Assembly (NCBI GenBank): GCA_041879415.1
Contig: CP090851.1
Span: 1,922,001-1,986,000, forward strand
Length of the DNA stretch: 64,000 bases
Direction: 5' to 3'
Origin: Vibrio chagasii
GTDB taxonomy: Bacteria; Pseudomonadota; Gammaproteobacteria; Enterobacterales; Vibrionaceae
Shown here: piece by piece, positions 8,988-17,827 of the stretch
Position numbering within the stretch: position 1 is the stretch's first letter
How the letters are laid out: every line of letters starts with the position of its first letter
Translations under genes and position numbers: made by a program
Notes under the pieces: model-generated
Database searches by the model: none
The model's input: only the letters and a program-made list of their open reading frames with translations
Told to the model about the DNA's origin: nothing

Positions 8988-10271
8988 ATGAGAACTGTAC
9001 TTAATACACGTCTATTTTCATTGCTAAAGGTGATTACCTCACTGCGATTCGTCTTGGTATTGCTAACCAGTTCAGTGCTGTTCGGATGCAGTAACTTTCG
9101 AAACTTATCCCATGAGATAGATGCAATTGACTCCATTACCGACCAATACCAACTGGTTTTGAGCCAACCCGCATCAGATTCAGCCGTCGTGATTCTACAA
9201 ATCAAAGACATCAATCAAAGCGAAGTGGATGGCTACGATGGAATCATCAACAGTGACCGTATCCACTTGCAGCTATCGAATAACATTCATTACCTACTTG
9301 TCTTTGAAGATAAGAACCAAGACTTAACCCTACAAGCTAACGAAGCATTCAGCGTTATTAATCTTAGTGACTACCAAGACAATTCCAGCATCAAAGTCTC
9401 ACTCGAAGTGAATGAGAATGAAGCCCCAAGCGCCTTTGTTGATCGTTCGCTCTCTTCACTATTGAAAATCGAATTGGATTTGGTTGATATCGGTGCAGTT
9501 GTGAGCCTTGAAGATCCCCCTTTTGACAGAAAAAACGCCAAACTTGGGATGTGGCAACCACTAACATTCCTGCTCGAGCATAATGCTGGGCTCTACTTTT
9601 TATCAGAGTATGATCCAAACAAAATCCCTATCTTGTTTGTGCATGGCATTAACGCAACTGCATTGGATTTTGAGCCGCTGATTGAAAAAGTCGACCAATC
9701 TAAATATCAAATATGGGTTTTCAACTACCCTTCCGGTTTATCTTTGGCTTTGAACTCTAAAGGTCTGAACAACCTAATGCACACCGTCGTCACTCAATAC
9801 AAGATTCAGCAACTACACGTGGTGGCGCACAGCATGGGCGGGCTTATCGTTGCCAATAGTATTCGTCAGTGTCGTATCGGACAGTTATGTGATTTTGTCA
9901 GTAGCATGACTACCATCTCGTCGCCATTTGGTGGTGTTGCTTCAGCTAAGCAAGGTATAGAGTACTCTCCCGTAGTAATGCCAGCCTGGGTCGATTTAAA
10001 TCCAGAAGGCAAATTTATCGCTGACCTGTTTTCTGATAACGATAAAAACCACACCCCACACTTTTTAGCGTTTGGCTATAACTCGGGGGAGCTGTTCAAT
10101 ACCAAAAGTAACGATGGCGTCATTAATCTCTCAAGCCAGTTGTCCCGCCCGGCCCAACTCCACGCGTCACAAATCCTCGGCTACAACGAAAACCATTTGA
10201 GCATCTTAGATAACGATGACCTGTTTGAAGACCTGTCCGAGTTTTGGTTAAGAGCTGAAGAAGAACATTGA
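8988..10271 (+). CDS. Lipoprotein alpha/beta hydrolase (lipase/esterase-like)
   Basis: A 427-residue alpha/beta hydrolase with a lipoprotein signal: the hydrophobic segment ends in LFGC, placing the lipidated Cys near residue 34. The ATG at 8988 follows AAGGAT; an in-frame ATG at 8952 is possible. Residues about 35-190 form an N-terminal beta-rich domain. The hydrolase core has the oxyanion strand (ILFVHGINAT), the nucleophile elbow AHSMGG and a late His (YNENHLSIL). This resembles PGAP1-like or triacylglycerol-lipase-like proteins anchored to the envelope. Substrate unknown. It is separated from the amidohydrolase by a terminator, so not an operon. Confidence 0.85.
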   Translation: MRTVLNTRLFSLLKVITSLRFVLVLLTSSVLFGCSNFRNLSHEIDAIDSITDQYQLVLSQPASDSAVVILQIKDINQSEVDGYDGIINSDRIHLQLSNNIHYLLVFEDKNQDLTLQANEAFSVINLSDYQDNSSIKVSLEVNENEAPSAFVDRSLSSLLKIELDLVDIGAVVSLEDPPFDRKNAKLGMWQPLTFLLEHNAGLYFLSEYDPNKIPILFVHGINATALDFEPLIEKVDQSKYQIWVFNYPSGLSLALNSKGLNNLMHTVVTQYKIQQLHVVAHSMGGLIVANSIRQCRIGQLCDFVSSMTTISSPFGGVASAKQGIEYSPVVMPAWVDLNPEGKFIADLFSDNDKNHTPHFLAFGYNSGELFNTKSNDGVINLSSQLSRPAQLHASQILGYNENHLSILDNDDLFEDLSEFWLRAEEEH

Positions 10272-10740
10272 TTTATGATTCGGTGCACTAGGCAGTACAG
10301 GTAAATCAGATACGAAAAATGGAACGCTCGGGCTAATTTCGTACTCTCTCCCCCTCATGTTAAGTTCATCAACCCTTTTAGATCTGCGACCGAGGAGGAG
10401 AATCTTCTTTGGTGCTGAATGTGTACCTGTATATGTAACAATCGGTATTCTGTCTCTCCCCTTTCCACGAACCACAATTGATCGAAGATACAATTTAAGG
10501 GGAGGTTAGGAGGGGATTTTTAGATAAGATCTGACACAGGTTTGCCCCATTGCAAGATACGTAACTTCACGCGATACTTTGCGCGCAGGCATTGGTTCTA
10601 TTTATTCTAATCTGAGTAACGCCTATAGAAAGGTCACTCGCAGGTGAAGTGACATCAAAAGATTAGAGCACGCTTTAGTAGACAAGGTGCCATAATCTAG
10701 CATTCCGGTTACAGTATTATTTGCTATTAATGAGTAGAAG
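10272..10740. other. Intergenic spacer between the lipase-like gene and the lyase
   Basis: About 470 bp between convergent genes with no supportable gene. It marks the left border of the DMSP-associated block. I see no integrase, tRNA or clear direct repeat, only a short inverted element (GCGCGATACTTTGCGCGC) near 10568-10587. Confidence 0.6.
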
Positions 10741-12081
10741 TCACCGCTTGAGTATCTCTTGTAACATCTCTTTTAACTCGTTTGAGTCTTTAGCCTCTTT
10801 GACACATTCTAAAGTAGCTTTGTATCCAACTTTTGACTTAACTCGAACAACGAGCGGCACTAAAGCGAACTCATTACGAGATTCGGTCTCTGAGTTAACT
10901 TCTATTCCGAAAACACACTTTTCAGTCAGTACTGAAATTCCCTTATCTAAGTGATCTATTGCATCAAGTAGATTGGTAGTCAGTAGCATTCCCCACGGGT
11001 TATAGTCTAACTCTCCATGAACATGTGCTTGTTTAGATGAGTAACAATGCCCTTGTGCTTGCATAGCAGACTGAATGGCAAACTCGGGAACCGTAGGGTT
11101 TACTTTCCCGGGCATAGCACTTGAACCAGCCTGTACTGCTGGAAGCGTAATTTCCGATAAACCGCCCTCGGGACCGGAAGACATCAGACGCAGGTCTTTC
11201 GCTATCTTGATAATAAAGCCCGCTAAGTTCTCCACCTGGCTCACACAATGAGTTTGAGCATCGAATGATTGGCTGGATTGAAACAAGTTATCGTTCTTGC
11301 GAAGCTCTATACCGGTAACGTCGGAAAGCACTGAGATACAACGCTCGGCATAAGCCGTTGAGCAGTCACCACCTCGACCAATAATATTACCGCTTAAATT
11401 CACAGCCTGAAGGTCATTGCGACACGCTTTAAGGTGCATTTGATAGGTGCGTAGTGATGCTAAGTAACCGCTCCAGAATTGTTTAAACTCAATCGTGACT
11501 GCATCCTGCATACAGGTCCTGGCGAGTTTAGAGCTGTCGTTGTGATTTACCATTAAATACTCAAGCGCGTATATCAAGCGTTCAATGGTTATATCTAAGC
11601 GATCAAGGGCTTCAATCGCAGCCAAGTGGCTTGCGGTTTGCAAGCAATCGCTCGTTGAATGATTCATGTTAATGGCATCATTCGGATGAGCGGGAGAATA
11701 AGAACCGTAGGGCTGGGCATAATAGCTATGATTGACAATGTTAGCGACGACTTCATTGACATTCATATTAACTGAAATGCCACCGCCACCATGAAAGGCG
11801 TGAACGGGGAATAGCTCCTTTTGGTAGTTTTCTAGTACGGACTGACAGGTGTTTTCAACGTTCAATGAAAGCACAGGATCCATTTCTCCGATTTCCCTGT
11901 TTACACGAGCAGAAGCTAGTTTGATGCGTAAAACAGCAGTGACAATTGAAGCGTAGTCACCAAGTGTTTTTTGATTATCTACAGGATACAGATTTAGAGC
12001 TCGTTGTGTTTGAGCCCCATAAGGGAGTAACGCTGGAATTTTCACTTCACCAATATTATCGACTTCGATTCTGTATTGCAT
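10741..12081 (-). CDS. Aspartase/fumarase-superfamily lyase
   Basis: Cytoplasmic lyase of 446 residues, slightly shorter than AspA (about 478). The start at 12081 follows AAGGAAAAAT. The superfamily signature GSSAMPGKVNPTVPE near residues 315-330 carries the catalytic serine loop, and SSGPEGGLSEITLP precedes it as in AspA. Two other conserved regions are altered: HGGGGISVNMNVNEV in place of the usual QAGAGTSxNMN, and ALVPLVVRVKSKVGY in place of the TxLNPxxGY motif. It therefore catalyses a beta-elimination releasing a fumarate-like acid, but probably not from plain aspartate. It lies 43 bp behind the aldehyde dehydrogenase on the same strand, with a hairpin between them, so co-transcription is likely. 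Substrate unknown. Confidence 0.82.
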   Translation of the reverse strand: MQYRIEVDNIGEVKIPALLPYGAQTQRALNLYPVDNQKTLGDYASIVTAVLRIKLASARVNREIGEMDPVLSLNVENTCQSVLENYQKELFPVHAFHGGGGISVNMNVNEVVANIVNHSYYAQPYGSYSPAHPNDAINMNHSTSDCLQTASHLAAIEALDRLDITIERLIYALEYLMVNHNDSSKLARTCMQDAVTIEFKQFWSGYLASLRTYQMHLKACRNDLQAVNLSGNIIGRGGDCSTAYAERCISVLSDVTGIELRKNDNLFQSSQSFDAQTHCVSQVENLAGFIIKIAKDLRLMSSGPEGGLSEITLPAVQAGSSAMPGKVNPTVPEFAIQSAMQAQGHCYSSKQAHVHGELDYNPWGMLLTTNLLDAIDHLDKGISVLTEKCVFGIEVNSETESRNEFALVPLVVRVKSKVGYKATLECVKEAKDSNELKEMLQEILKR

Positions 12082-12093
12082 ATTTTTCCTTAA

Positions 12094-12115
12094 TTGGGCG
12101 GATAGGACCGCCCAA
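12094..12115 (-). promoter_or_regulatory. Hairpin in the dehydrogenase-lyase junction
   Basis: A perfect 8-bp GC-rich stem (TTGGGCGG with CCGCCCAA, 6-nt loop) sits immediately upstream of the ribosome site of the lyase gene. No T tract follows on the minus strand (ATTAAGGAAAAAT), so it is unlikely to be a terminator. It could stabilise or set the level of the downstream cistron. Confidence 0.5.
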
Positions 12116-12124
12116 CATATTTGA

Positions 12125-13630
12125 CTAGCTTTCGCCGTAGTAGACCCAAATACTCTTAGTCTTTGTGTAAGAAGATAGCGAATGAATGGCCATTTCTTTA
12201 CCCCAACCACTTTGTTTAAAGCCTCCAAATGGGCTGGCAAGTCCATAGCAACCATATTTGTTTACAAACACCATACCAGCATCAATCTGCTCAACCATTC
12301 GATGTGCGCGAGTCACATTAGATGTGTATATACCTGCTGCAAGCCCATATTCCGTGTTGTTAGCTATTCTAACGGCGTCTTCTTCAGTTCTGAATTTGAT
12401 ACAGGAAAGCACCGGGCCAAAGATCTCTTCGCGAGCTATACGTGCATCTTCAGGTACTTCTGAGAAAATTGTTGGTCGCACAAAGTAGCCGTTGTTATTC
12501 CCATTTGATGTATCTCGCGTACCACCAGCAACCAGTTTTGCTTCGGTTTTACCTATCTCAATGTAAGACATGATTTTATTGAACTGCGCTTCATTACATT
12601 GAGGCCCTTGTTCACTTTCTGGATCTAACGGGTCACCACACTTAACAGCCTCTGCTTTAGCAATCAGTTTCTCAAGAACGTAATCGTAAATTCCTTCTTG
12701 AATTAAGAATCGTGTTGGTTCGGAGCACTTTTCACCTTTATGAGAGAACATAACAGTAAAGGCGCGATCAATAGCTGCATCTAGGTTTTCAGTATCCTCA
12801 AAGAAAATACAAGGAGACTTACCGCCAAGCTCAAGCGTGACTGATTTCATGTTTGATTGGCCGCTATTCTCAATAATTTTGCGTCCAATCGGTGTACTGC
12901 CCGTAAAGGAAACTTTTTGCACATTATTGCTGACTGTTAGCTGATTTGAAGCCGCTCCATCAGCGATTACTAGGTTTAAAACACCGTCTGGAATATCAAC
13001 GTTTTCAACAATTTTTTCTATCAAATATAAGGAGGTCAAAGGTGTAAACTCGGATGGTTTTAGAATAACCGTATTCCCCATAGCTAAAGCCGGAGCGATT
13101 TTCAACGCGGCCTGATAAAGAGGAAAATTCCAAGGTGCGATAAGAGCACACACACCAACCGGTTCTTTATTCGTGAAGTTAAGGTATTCAGGATCGACAG
13201 GTGACGTTTCGCCATAAAATTTATCAGTCCAGCCTGCATAGTACTCAAAGATATCAGCACAAGTTGGAATATCATCTGCCAACGACTCTGTTAAAAGTTT
13301 CCCGTTTGGTAGCGTCTCTAGCACCGCTAAGACTTCAGTATGATCACGAATAACTTGAGCAATATCGCGAAGAACTTTAGCTCGTTCAGTCCTACTAACT
13401 TTACTCCACACACCAGATTGGTGAGCTTGTGAGGCAACAACAGTCGCTTCTTCAACTAGCTGCTCATCAGCTAAAGGGATGTTACATAACACATCTCTAT
13501 TACTAGGGTTGGTAACCATCCAGTTATTCTCTAAGTTCCCAAGAACCCATTGGCCACCAATAAATTGTTTTTTATCTTTGCTTAGCCACTCTTTAGCTGT
13601 AGCGATCGCTAAGTTGTATTGAGTATCCAT
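12125..13630 (-). CDS. Aldehyde dehydrogenase (betaine-aldehyde-dehydrogenase-like)
   Basis: NAD(P)-dependent non-acylating aldehyde dehydrogenase of 501 residues. The ATG at 13630 is preceded by TTGGAGAAAAT; an alternative start at 13657 also has a possible site. Key motifs are present: the substrate/cofactor strand APWNFPLYQ, the cofactor loop SFTGSTPIG, the general base Glu in VTLELGGKSP near 265 and the catalytic Cys in GEKCSEPTR near 299. A C-terminal SPFGGFKQSGWGKE is typical of the BADH/ALDH9 group. The aldehyde is not determined. First gene of a two-gene leftward unit with the lyase; divergent from a LysR regulator 216 bp away, which is the likely controller. Confidence 0.9.
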   Translation of the reverse strand: MDTQYNLAIATAKEWLSKDKKQFIGGQWVLGNLENNWMVTNPSNRDVLCNIPLADEQLVEEATVVASQAHQSGVWSKVSRTERAKVLRDIAQVIRDHTEVLAVLETLPNGKLLTESLADDIPTCADIFEYYAGWTDKFYGETSPVDPEYLNFTNKEPVGVCALIAPWNFPLYQAALKIAPALAMGNTVILKPSEFTPLTSLYLIEKIVENVDIPDGVLNLVIADGAASNQLTVSNNVQKVSFTGSTPIGRKIIENSGQSNMKSVTLELGGKSPCIFFEDTENLDAAIDRAFTVMFSHKGEKCSEPTRFLIQEGIYDYVLEKLIAKAEAVKCGDPLDPESEQGPQCNEAQFNKIMSYIEIGKTEAKLVAGGTRDTSNGNNNGYFVRPTIFSEVPEDARIAREEIFGPVLSCIKFRTEEDAVRIANNTEYGLAAGIYTSNVTRAHRMVEQIDAGMVFVNKYGCYGLASPFGGFKQSGWGKEMAIHSLSSYTKTKSIWVYYGES

Positions 13631-13846
13631 ATTTTCTCCAAACTGCGCATTTGTCATTGTGGTCAGTCCTTAAAAATTTACAGATCTCACAATTTTACAA
13701 CAACTGAATAAAAGTAATTAACATATGAGATTTAATCGTTAGAATTCAAAAAAACCTATAAAAGCGCGCTATTTCGGAAATTAATGTGAAACGCAGCGAC
13801 CGAGTTTGAGTTCTAAGTCGCTGTATTTGTGACTAGGAGCAAGATA

Positions 13847-14731
13847 ATGAGACAACTACCCTCGCTTAATGCAGTTCGAGTATTTGAAGTTGCAGGTACG
13901 CACTTAAGTTTCACCGCTGCGGCAAACATTTTAAATGTTACGCAGGGGGCGGTTAGCAAACAGATAAAACAACTCGAGGAGTATTTGGGTGTACCGCTTT
14001 TTAAACGCACATCTACTCGAGGGCTCCTTGAGTTAACTCCGATTGGCGAGCAAGTTCTCGACACGATTTCTCGTTCTCTTTCTGAAGTTGAGAAAGGGTT
14101 AGAGGTCATACGGAACCCCAATCTTCAACAGCGATTAGTTGTCCTTGCTCCTCCAACATTTACCAGCCGTTGGTTGAGTGCTCACCTCGTTAACTTTGCT
14201 AAAGCATTTCCTCAGTATGACTTACAGATCTATAGCAAACGAGAGCAAAGTACCCTATACGATATTGAAATCCTCTTTGATGAAGTCAGTGAGTTCTATG
14301 CAAAAGACAACTTGTTGTTTAAAGAAAAATACGTAGCAGTCTGCAATCAAGACCTCGTTACCGAGAGCATGAATATTGAGGCTCATACACATAAGATGCT
14401 CCATATTCGCCACCATGGTCATAACCTCCCGGCATGGAAAGATTGGCTTGAATCAGCCAATATCCAATTGACAGAGGGACATCGAAAAGGGATTTCGATG
14501 AGTACTCAAGAACAGGTGATAAATACAGCTATCGCTGGAGGCGGATTCGCGGTAGTCGATCTCAATATGGTTTATCACTCACTTAAAAAACAGGAGCTAA
14601 TTCAATTCCACCCTCTGCAATGTCGCAGTCGCTATGGGTATTTTATTCATGTCCCGACTCCCAAAGTCGGTACGAGTAAAGTTGAAGCATTTGTATCCTG
14701 GTTGAAAGAAGAGTGCCTTAGCGTGTCTTAG
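13847..14731 (+). CDS. LysR-family regulator divergent from the dehydrogenase-lyase operon
   Basis: A 294-residue regulator. The ATG at 13847 follows AGGAG with good spacing; a GTG 18 bp upstream is less likely. Residues about 4-62 form the LysR winged helix (LSFTAAANILNVTQGAVSKQIKQ), most like the GcvA/AmpR subgroup. Residues about 90-290 form the periplasmic-binding-like effector domain. Divergent placement from the dehydrogenase and lyase genes is the classic LysR arrangement, so it probably activates them in response to a pathway intermediate. It may also control the aldo/keto reductase 205 bp downstream. Confidence 0.9.
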   Translation: MRQLPSLNAVRVFEVAGTHLSFTAAANILNVTQGAVSKQIKQLEEYLGVPLFKRTSTRGLLELTPIGEQVLDTISRSLSEVEKGLEVIRNPNLQQRLVVLAPPTFTSRWLSAHLVNFAKAFPQYDLQIYSKREQSTLYDIEILFDEVSEFYAKDNLLFKEKYVAVCNQDLVTESMNIEAHTHKMLHIRHHGHNLPAWKDWLESANIQLTEGHRKGISMSTQEQVINTAIAGGGFAVVDLNMVYHSLKKQELIQFHPLQCRSRYGYFIHVPTPKVGTSKVEAFVSWLKEECLSVS

Positions 14732-14745
14732 CTTCAATTTTTCAA

Positions 14746-14786
14746 ACAACCACGATTACCAATCAGAATATAACTGGTTGTTTTTT
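14746..14786 (+). terminator. Probable terminator of the LysR gene
   Basis: ACAACCA and TGGTTGT pair across a 22-nt loop that itself contains a short GATT/AATC hairpin. A run of T follows directly. The long loop lowers the confidence. Confidence 0.6.
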
Positions 14787-14936
14787 ATGAAGTTAAATTC
14801 ACCACACATGCAATAATGAACTAAACTCATGCATACCTAACTTATATTCACTCGTGTTTTGTTGGCTTTTGAATCTAAATACTCAGGTCAACAAACAAAA
14901 ATTAAACATTTCGTTTACATAATGCGAGGGGTGAAT

Positions 14937-15956
14937 ATGGAATACGTACAACTAGGTAACTCTGGCCTCAAGGTGTCTCGTTTGTGCCTTGGAACGATGA
15001 ACATGGGCTCTAAGGAATGGAAGCCTTGGATCTTTAATGAGAAAGAGAGCGAGCCAATCATTCGTCATGCTATCGACCATGGTGTTAACTTTATCGATCT
15101 AGCAGACTTTTACTCATATGGAGCAGGTGAAGAAGTCGTTTGTAATGTACTCAATCGCATTGGACAACGTGACAAACTGATTGTCACAACTAAAGTTGGT
15201 TACCAAATGAATGATGACATCAACGCACAAGGCCACTCTCGCCAGCATATAATGAATTCCATTGATGCATCGCTAAAGCGCATGAAGATGGACTATGTAG
15301 ATATTTACATGCTTCATTTCTTTGATGTAAACACCCCTATCGAAGAAACAATGTGCGCTCTGAATGATATCGTTCGATCAGGAAAAGCTCGCTATATTGG
15401 TGTTTCAACCATGTATACATGGCAGCTCGCTAAGATCATCCAGGTATGTGAACAAAACGGTTGGGTAAAACCTATCAACATGCAATTACAATATAATTGT
15501 GCCTACCGAGAAGAAGAGAGAGAGATGATTCCATATTGCCAAGACCAAGGCATCGGAGTGTCGGTATTTAGTCCTCTTGCTCGGGGTATCCTCACTAATG
15601 ATATGCAGTCTAACCGAAACAAAACCGATTTCTTTACTGCTGAAATGTATAACGACAAGGCTTCATTTGATATTTCTACTTCTGTTGCCCGCGTAGCCCA
15701 GAGGCACAACGTAGCCCCCGCTCAGGTAGCACAAGCTTGGGTACTATCTAAACAATACGTTTCCTCGATGTTAGTTGGTGCTGATACTCCGGAACAATTC
15801 AATAGCGCTCTAGCTGCTTTGGAGATGAATCTAGATCAAGATGATATATTTGAGTTAGAACGCAATTATACGCCTTGCGATATAATCAACGATTACACAG
15901 CAGGAAATCGTATCCCTCGAGAGGCTCGTCTCCCCAAAGGTATTTACGCTAAATAA
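14937..15956 (+). CDS. Aldo/keto reductase
   Basis: NADPH-dependent carbonyl reductase of 339 residues with the TIM-barrel AKR fold. The ATG at 14937 follows GAGGGGTGAAT. The start motif LGNSGLKVSRLCLGTMN, the catalytic Asp/Tyr region FIDLADFYSYG, Lys in TTKVGY and His in YMLHFFD form the tetrad in order. The C-terminal region (SMLVGADTPEQF) carries the cofactor-binding segment. The family resembles YajO/YdhF-type reductases. It is flanked by the LysR gene and the DMSP lyase gene, all on the same strand but with separate spacers and a terminator after it. It might reduce an aldehyde such as malonate semialdehyde; this is inference. Confidence 0.87.
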   Translation: MEYVQLGNSGLKVSRLCLGTMNMGSKEWKPWIFNEKESEPIIRHAIDHGVNFIDLADFYSYGAGEEVVCNVLNRIGQRDKLIVTTKVGYQMNDDINAQGHSRQHIMNSIDASLKRMKMDYVDIYMLHFFDVNTPIEETMCALNDIVRSGKARYIGVSTMYTWQLAKIIQVCEQNGWVKPINMQLQYNCAYREEEREMIPYCQDQGIGVSVFSPLARGILTNDMQSNRNKTDFFTAEMYNDKASFDISTSVARVAQRHNVAPAQVAQAWVLSKQYVSSMLVGADTPEQFNSALAALEMNLDQDDIFELERNYTPCDIINDYTAGNRIPREARLPKGIYAK

Positions 15957-15982
15957 ATAGCATATAACTCAAACTATATTTA

Positions 15983-16008
15983 AATGGCACTTAACGTGCC
16001 ATTTTTTG
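15983..16008 (+). terminator. Intrinsic terminator of the aldo/keto reductase gene
   Basis: A perfect 8-bp stem (AATGGCAC with GTGCCATT, 5-nt loop) followed by TTTTT, 26 bp after the stop codon. It isolates the reductase gene from the dddP unit. Confidence 0.9.
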
Positions 16009-16480
16009 TATTTTCAATACGGAAACCCCAACTATAACAGTCAGCTTCCTGAATGACGCTAATCATACTCGACACTTCCTAACCTCTTCTGGATGAAGTC
16101 AAGAATTGGCTCGACTACCTCCATCAACTTCTGTTTCTAACCCAAGGGTTTTACAAGCCACTGGTTTTACAAAATCAACTTAACTGACTGATACCTATGA
16201 CGATATAGGCATTTATGCACGTCTGGCAATTAAACTTAGCTCACAGAACTAAAAGTAAACCCCTCAAAATGAAACACTCGATTAACAACGTGTTATTGAT
16301 GACTATCACTATTGGAATATAGACATTCAAGGTCAATTCAATCTAACTGGTTGTTTAATTGGAGGATTCATTGTCCAGTGAATTTTGTTCTTAGGTATGG
16401 GACTTTATTTCCATTATTCACCAATAACATTGCTGTAACATTAAACCCAATTAATACGGTGGTTTATTAAGGGACATAAA
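16009..16480. other. Long leader upstream of dddP
   Basis: About 470 bp with no supportable gene. It must contain the dddP-BCCT promoter. A short open stretch near 16095-16190 has no start or ribosome site and matches nothing I recognise. I cannot point to a specific operator. Confidence 0.55.
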
Positions 16481-17818
16481 ATGACAAACCAATTTGTACT
16501 TGGCTCCAATCGAAAAATAGATCCGTCACGTCGACGTGCCGCACAATTAAAACCAGATGGAAGTGTGAACGACAATGATCGAGTCGAGATTGGGCCTACT
16601 GCTCTCGCATTCCAAGAATGGGCAGACCTAGGTCTCACTCCCCCAAATCTACATAAAATGCGAGAGTATCGATTAAAACGCATAGTCGACCAGTTGCAAG
16701 CCCGTGATTTGGCAGGGGTGTTGTTATTTGATCCTTTGAATATTCGATATGCAACAGATTCCACCAACATGCAGCTTTGGATTGCACACAACCATGCTCG
16801 TGCTTGTTTTGTATCTGCAGAGGGCTACATGATCCTTTGGGATTTCCATAACTGTGAACATTTATCTGCACACCTACCGCTTGTGAAAGAAGTACGTAAT
16901 GGAGCGTCATTCTTCTACTTCGAAACTGGAAATCGAACCAATGAACACGCCCATCATTTTGCAAAAGAGATTGCAGACATCGTTAAGCGTCACGGTGGTG
17001 GGAGCAATCGTATCGCTGTAGACAAGATAGAGATTGTTGGTTTGCGTGAGCTCGATAAGCAAGGTCTCGATATCTTTGATGGCCAAGAAGTGATGGAGCT
17101 AGCTAGAGCAGTCAAAAACATAGATGAGATCAACGCAATGCGCTGTTCGATTGCTTCAACAGAGATTGCAATGAAAAAAATGCAAGAGGCAACTGTTCCT
17201 GGCGTCACTGAAAACGATATTTGGTCGGTGCTACATGCTGAAAACATTAAGCGCGGTGGTGAATGGATAGAGTGTCGAATCCTGTCTTCAGGACCTCGTA
17301 CAAACCCATGGTTCCAAGAGTGCGGCCCTCGCGTAGTTAAAGAAGGAGAGCTGTTAGCTTTTGATACCGATCTCATTGGTCCTTATGGATTCTGTGCAGA
17401 CCTATCGCGCACGTGGCTAATCGGTGATGTAGAAGCTACCGAAGAACAGAGACATTTATACCGCGTGGCCTATGAACATATCCAACACAATATGGAAATA
17501 CTAAAGCCAGGTATGACATTCGAAGAAGTTACACGCTCTGGCCTTCTACTTCCTGAAAAATACCGACCACAACGCTATGGAGTAATGATGCACGGTGTCG
17601 GTTTATGCGATGAGTACCCTTCAATACGATATCCAGAAGATCTAGAAGGTCATGGGTATGACGGTGTATTGGAGCCAGGCATGGCACTTTGTGTTGAGGC
17701 ATATGTTGGCGCTGTTGGCGGCAAAGAAGGGGTCAAATTGGAAGACCAAGTAATTATCACAGAGGATGGGTTTGAAAACCTAACGAACTACCCATTTGAA
17801 AAAGAGTTATTAAAGTAG
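16481..17818 (+). CDS. dddP: DMSP lyase DddP (M24 peptidase fold)
   Basis: Cleaves dimethylsulfoniopropionate to dimethyl sulfide and acrylate. The 445-residue protein has the two-domain M24 aminopeptidase fold, with an AAGGGA site before the ATG. It matches remembered roseobacter DddP over its whole length: RKIDPSR, RIEIGPT-like VEIGPTALAF, DPLNIRYATDSTNMQLW, VLHAENIKRGGEWIE, SSGPRTNPWFQECGPRV, MHGVGLCDE, LEDQVIITEDG. Counting residues gives Asp295, Asp297, Asp307, His371, Glu406 and Glu421, the di-iron ligands I recall for Ruegeria DddP at the same numbers, plus Tyr366 and Asp377, reported as catalytic. Ordinary M24 prolidases lack Asp377 in this motif. A BCCT transporter follows after 9 bp, consistent with DMSP import. 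A prolidase identity is the alternative but is much less likely. Confidence 0.92.
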   Translation: MTNQFVLGSNRKIDPSRRRAAQLKPDGSVNDNDRVEIGPTALAFQEWADLGLTPPNLHKMREYRLKRIVDQLQARDLAGVLLFDPLNIRYATDSTNMQLWIAHNHARACFVSAEGYMILWDFHNCEHLSAHLPLVKEVRNGASFFYFETGNRTNEHAHHFAKEIADIVKRHGGGSNRIAVDKIEIVGLRELDKQGLDIFDGQEVMELARAVKNIDEINAMRCSIASTEIAMKKMQEATVPGVTENDIWSVLHAENIKRGGEWIECRILSSGPRTNPWFQECGPRVVKEGELLAFDTDLIGPYGFCADLSRTWLIGDVEATEEQRHLYRVAYEHIQHNMEILKPGMTFEEVTRSGLLLPEKYRPQRYGVMMHGVGLCDEYPSIRYPEDLEGHGYDGVLEPGMALCVEAYVGAVGGKEGVKLEDQVIITEDGFENLTNYPFEKELLK

Positions 17819-17827
17819 GAGCAGCAC

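Noticed and set aside
10248..10493. Minus-strand open frame of 81 codons past the lipase-like gene
   Set aside because: It has no ribosome site, overlaps the end of a well-supported gene on the other strand, and its basic, Arg/Ser/Pro-rich sequence resembles no family.
16095..16190. Short coding-like stretch upstream of dddP
   Set aside because: No start, no ribosome site, and no match to any protein I know; probably chance.
16481..17818. Calling the M24-fold gene an Xaa-Pro dipeptidase
   Set aside because: The conserved segments and Asp377 agree with DddP, and the adjacent BCCT gene fits DMSP uptake; a prolidase would not explain either.
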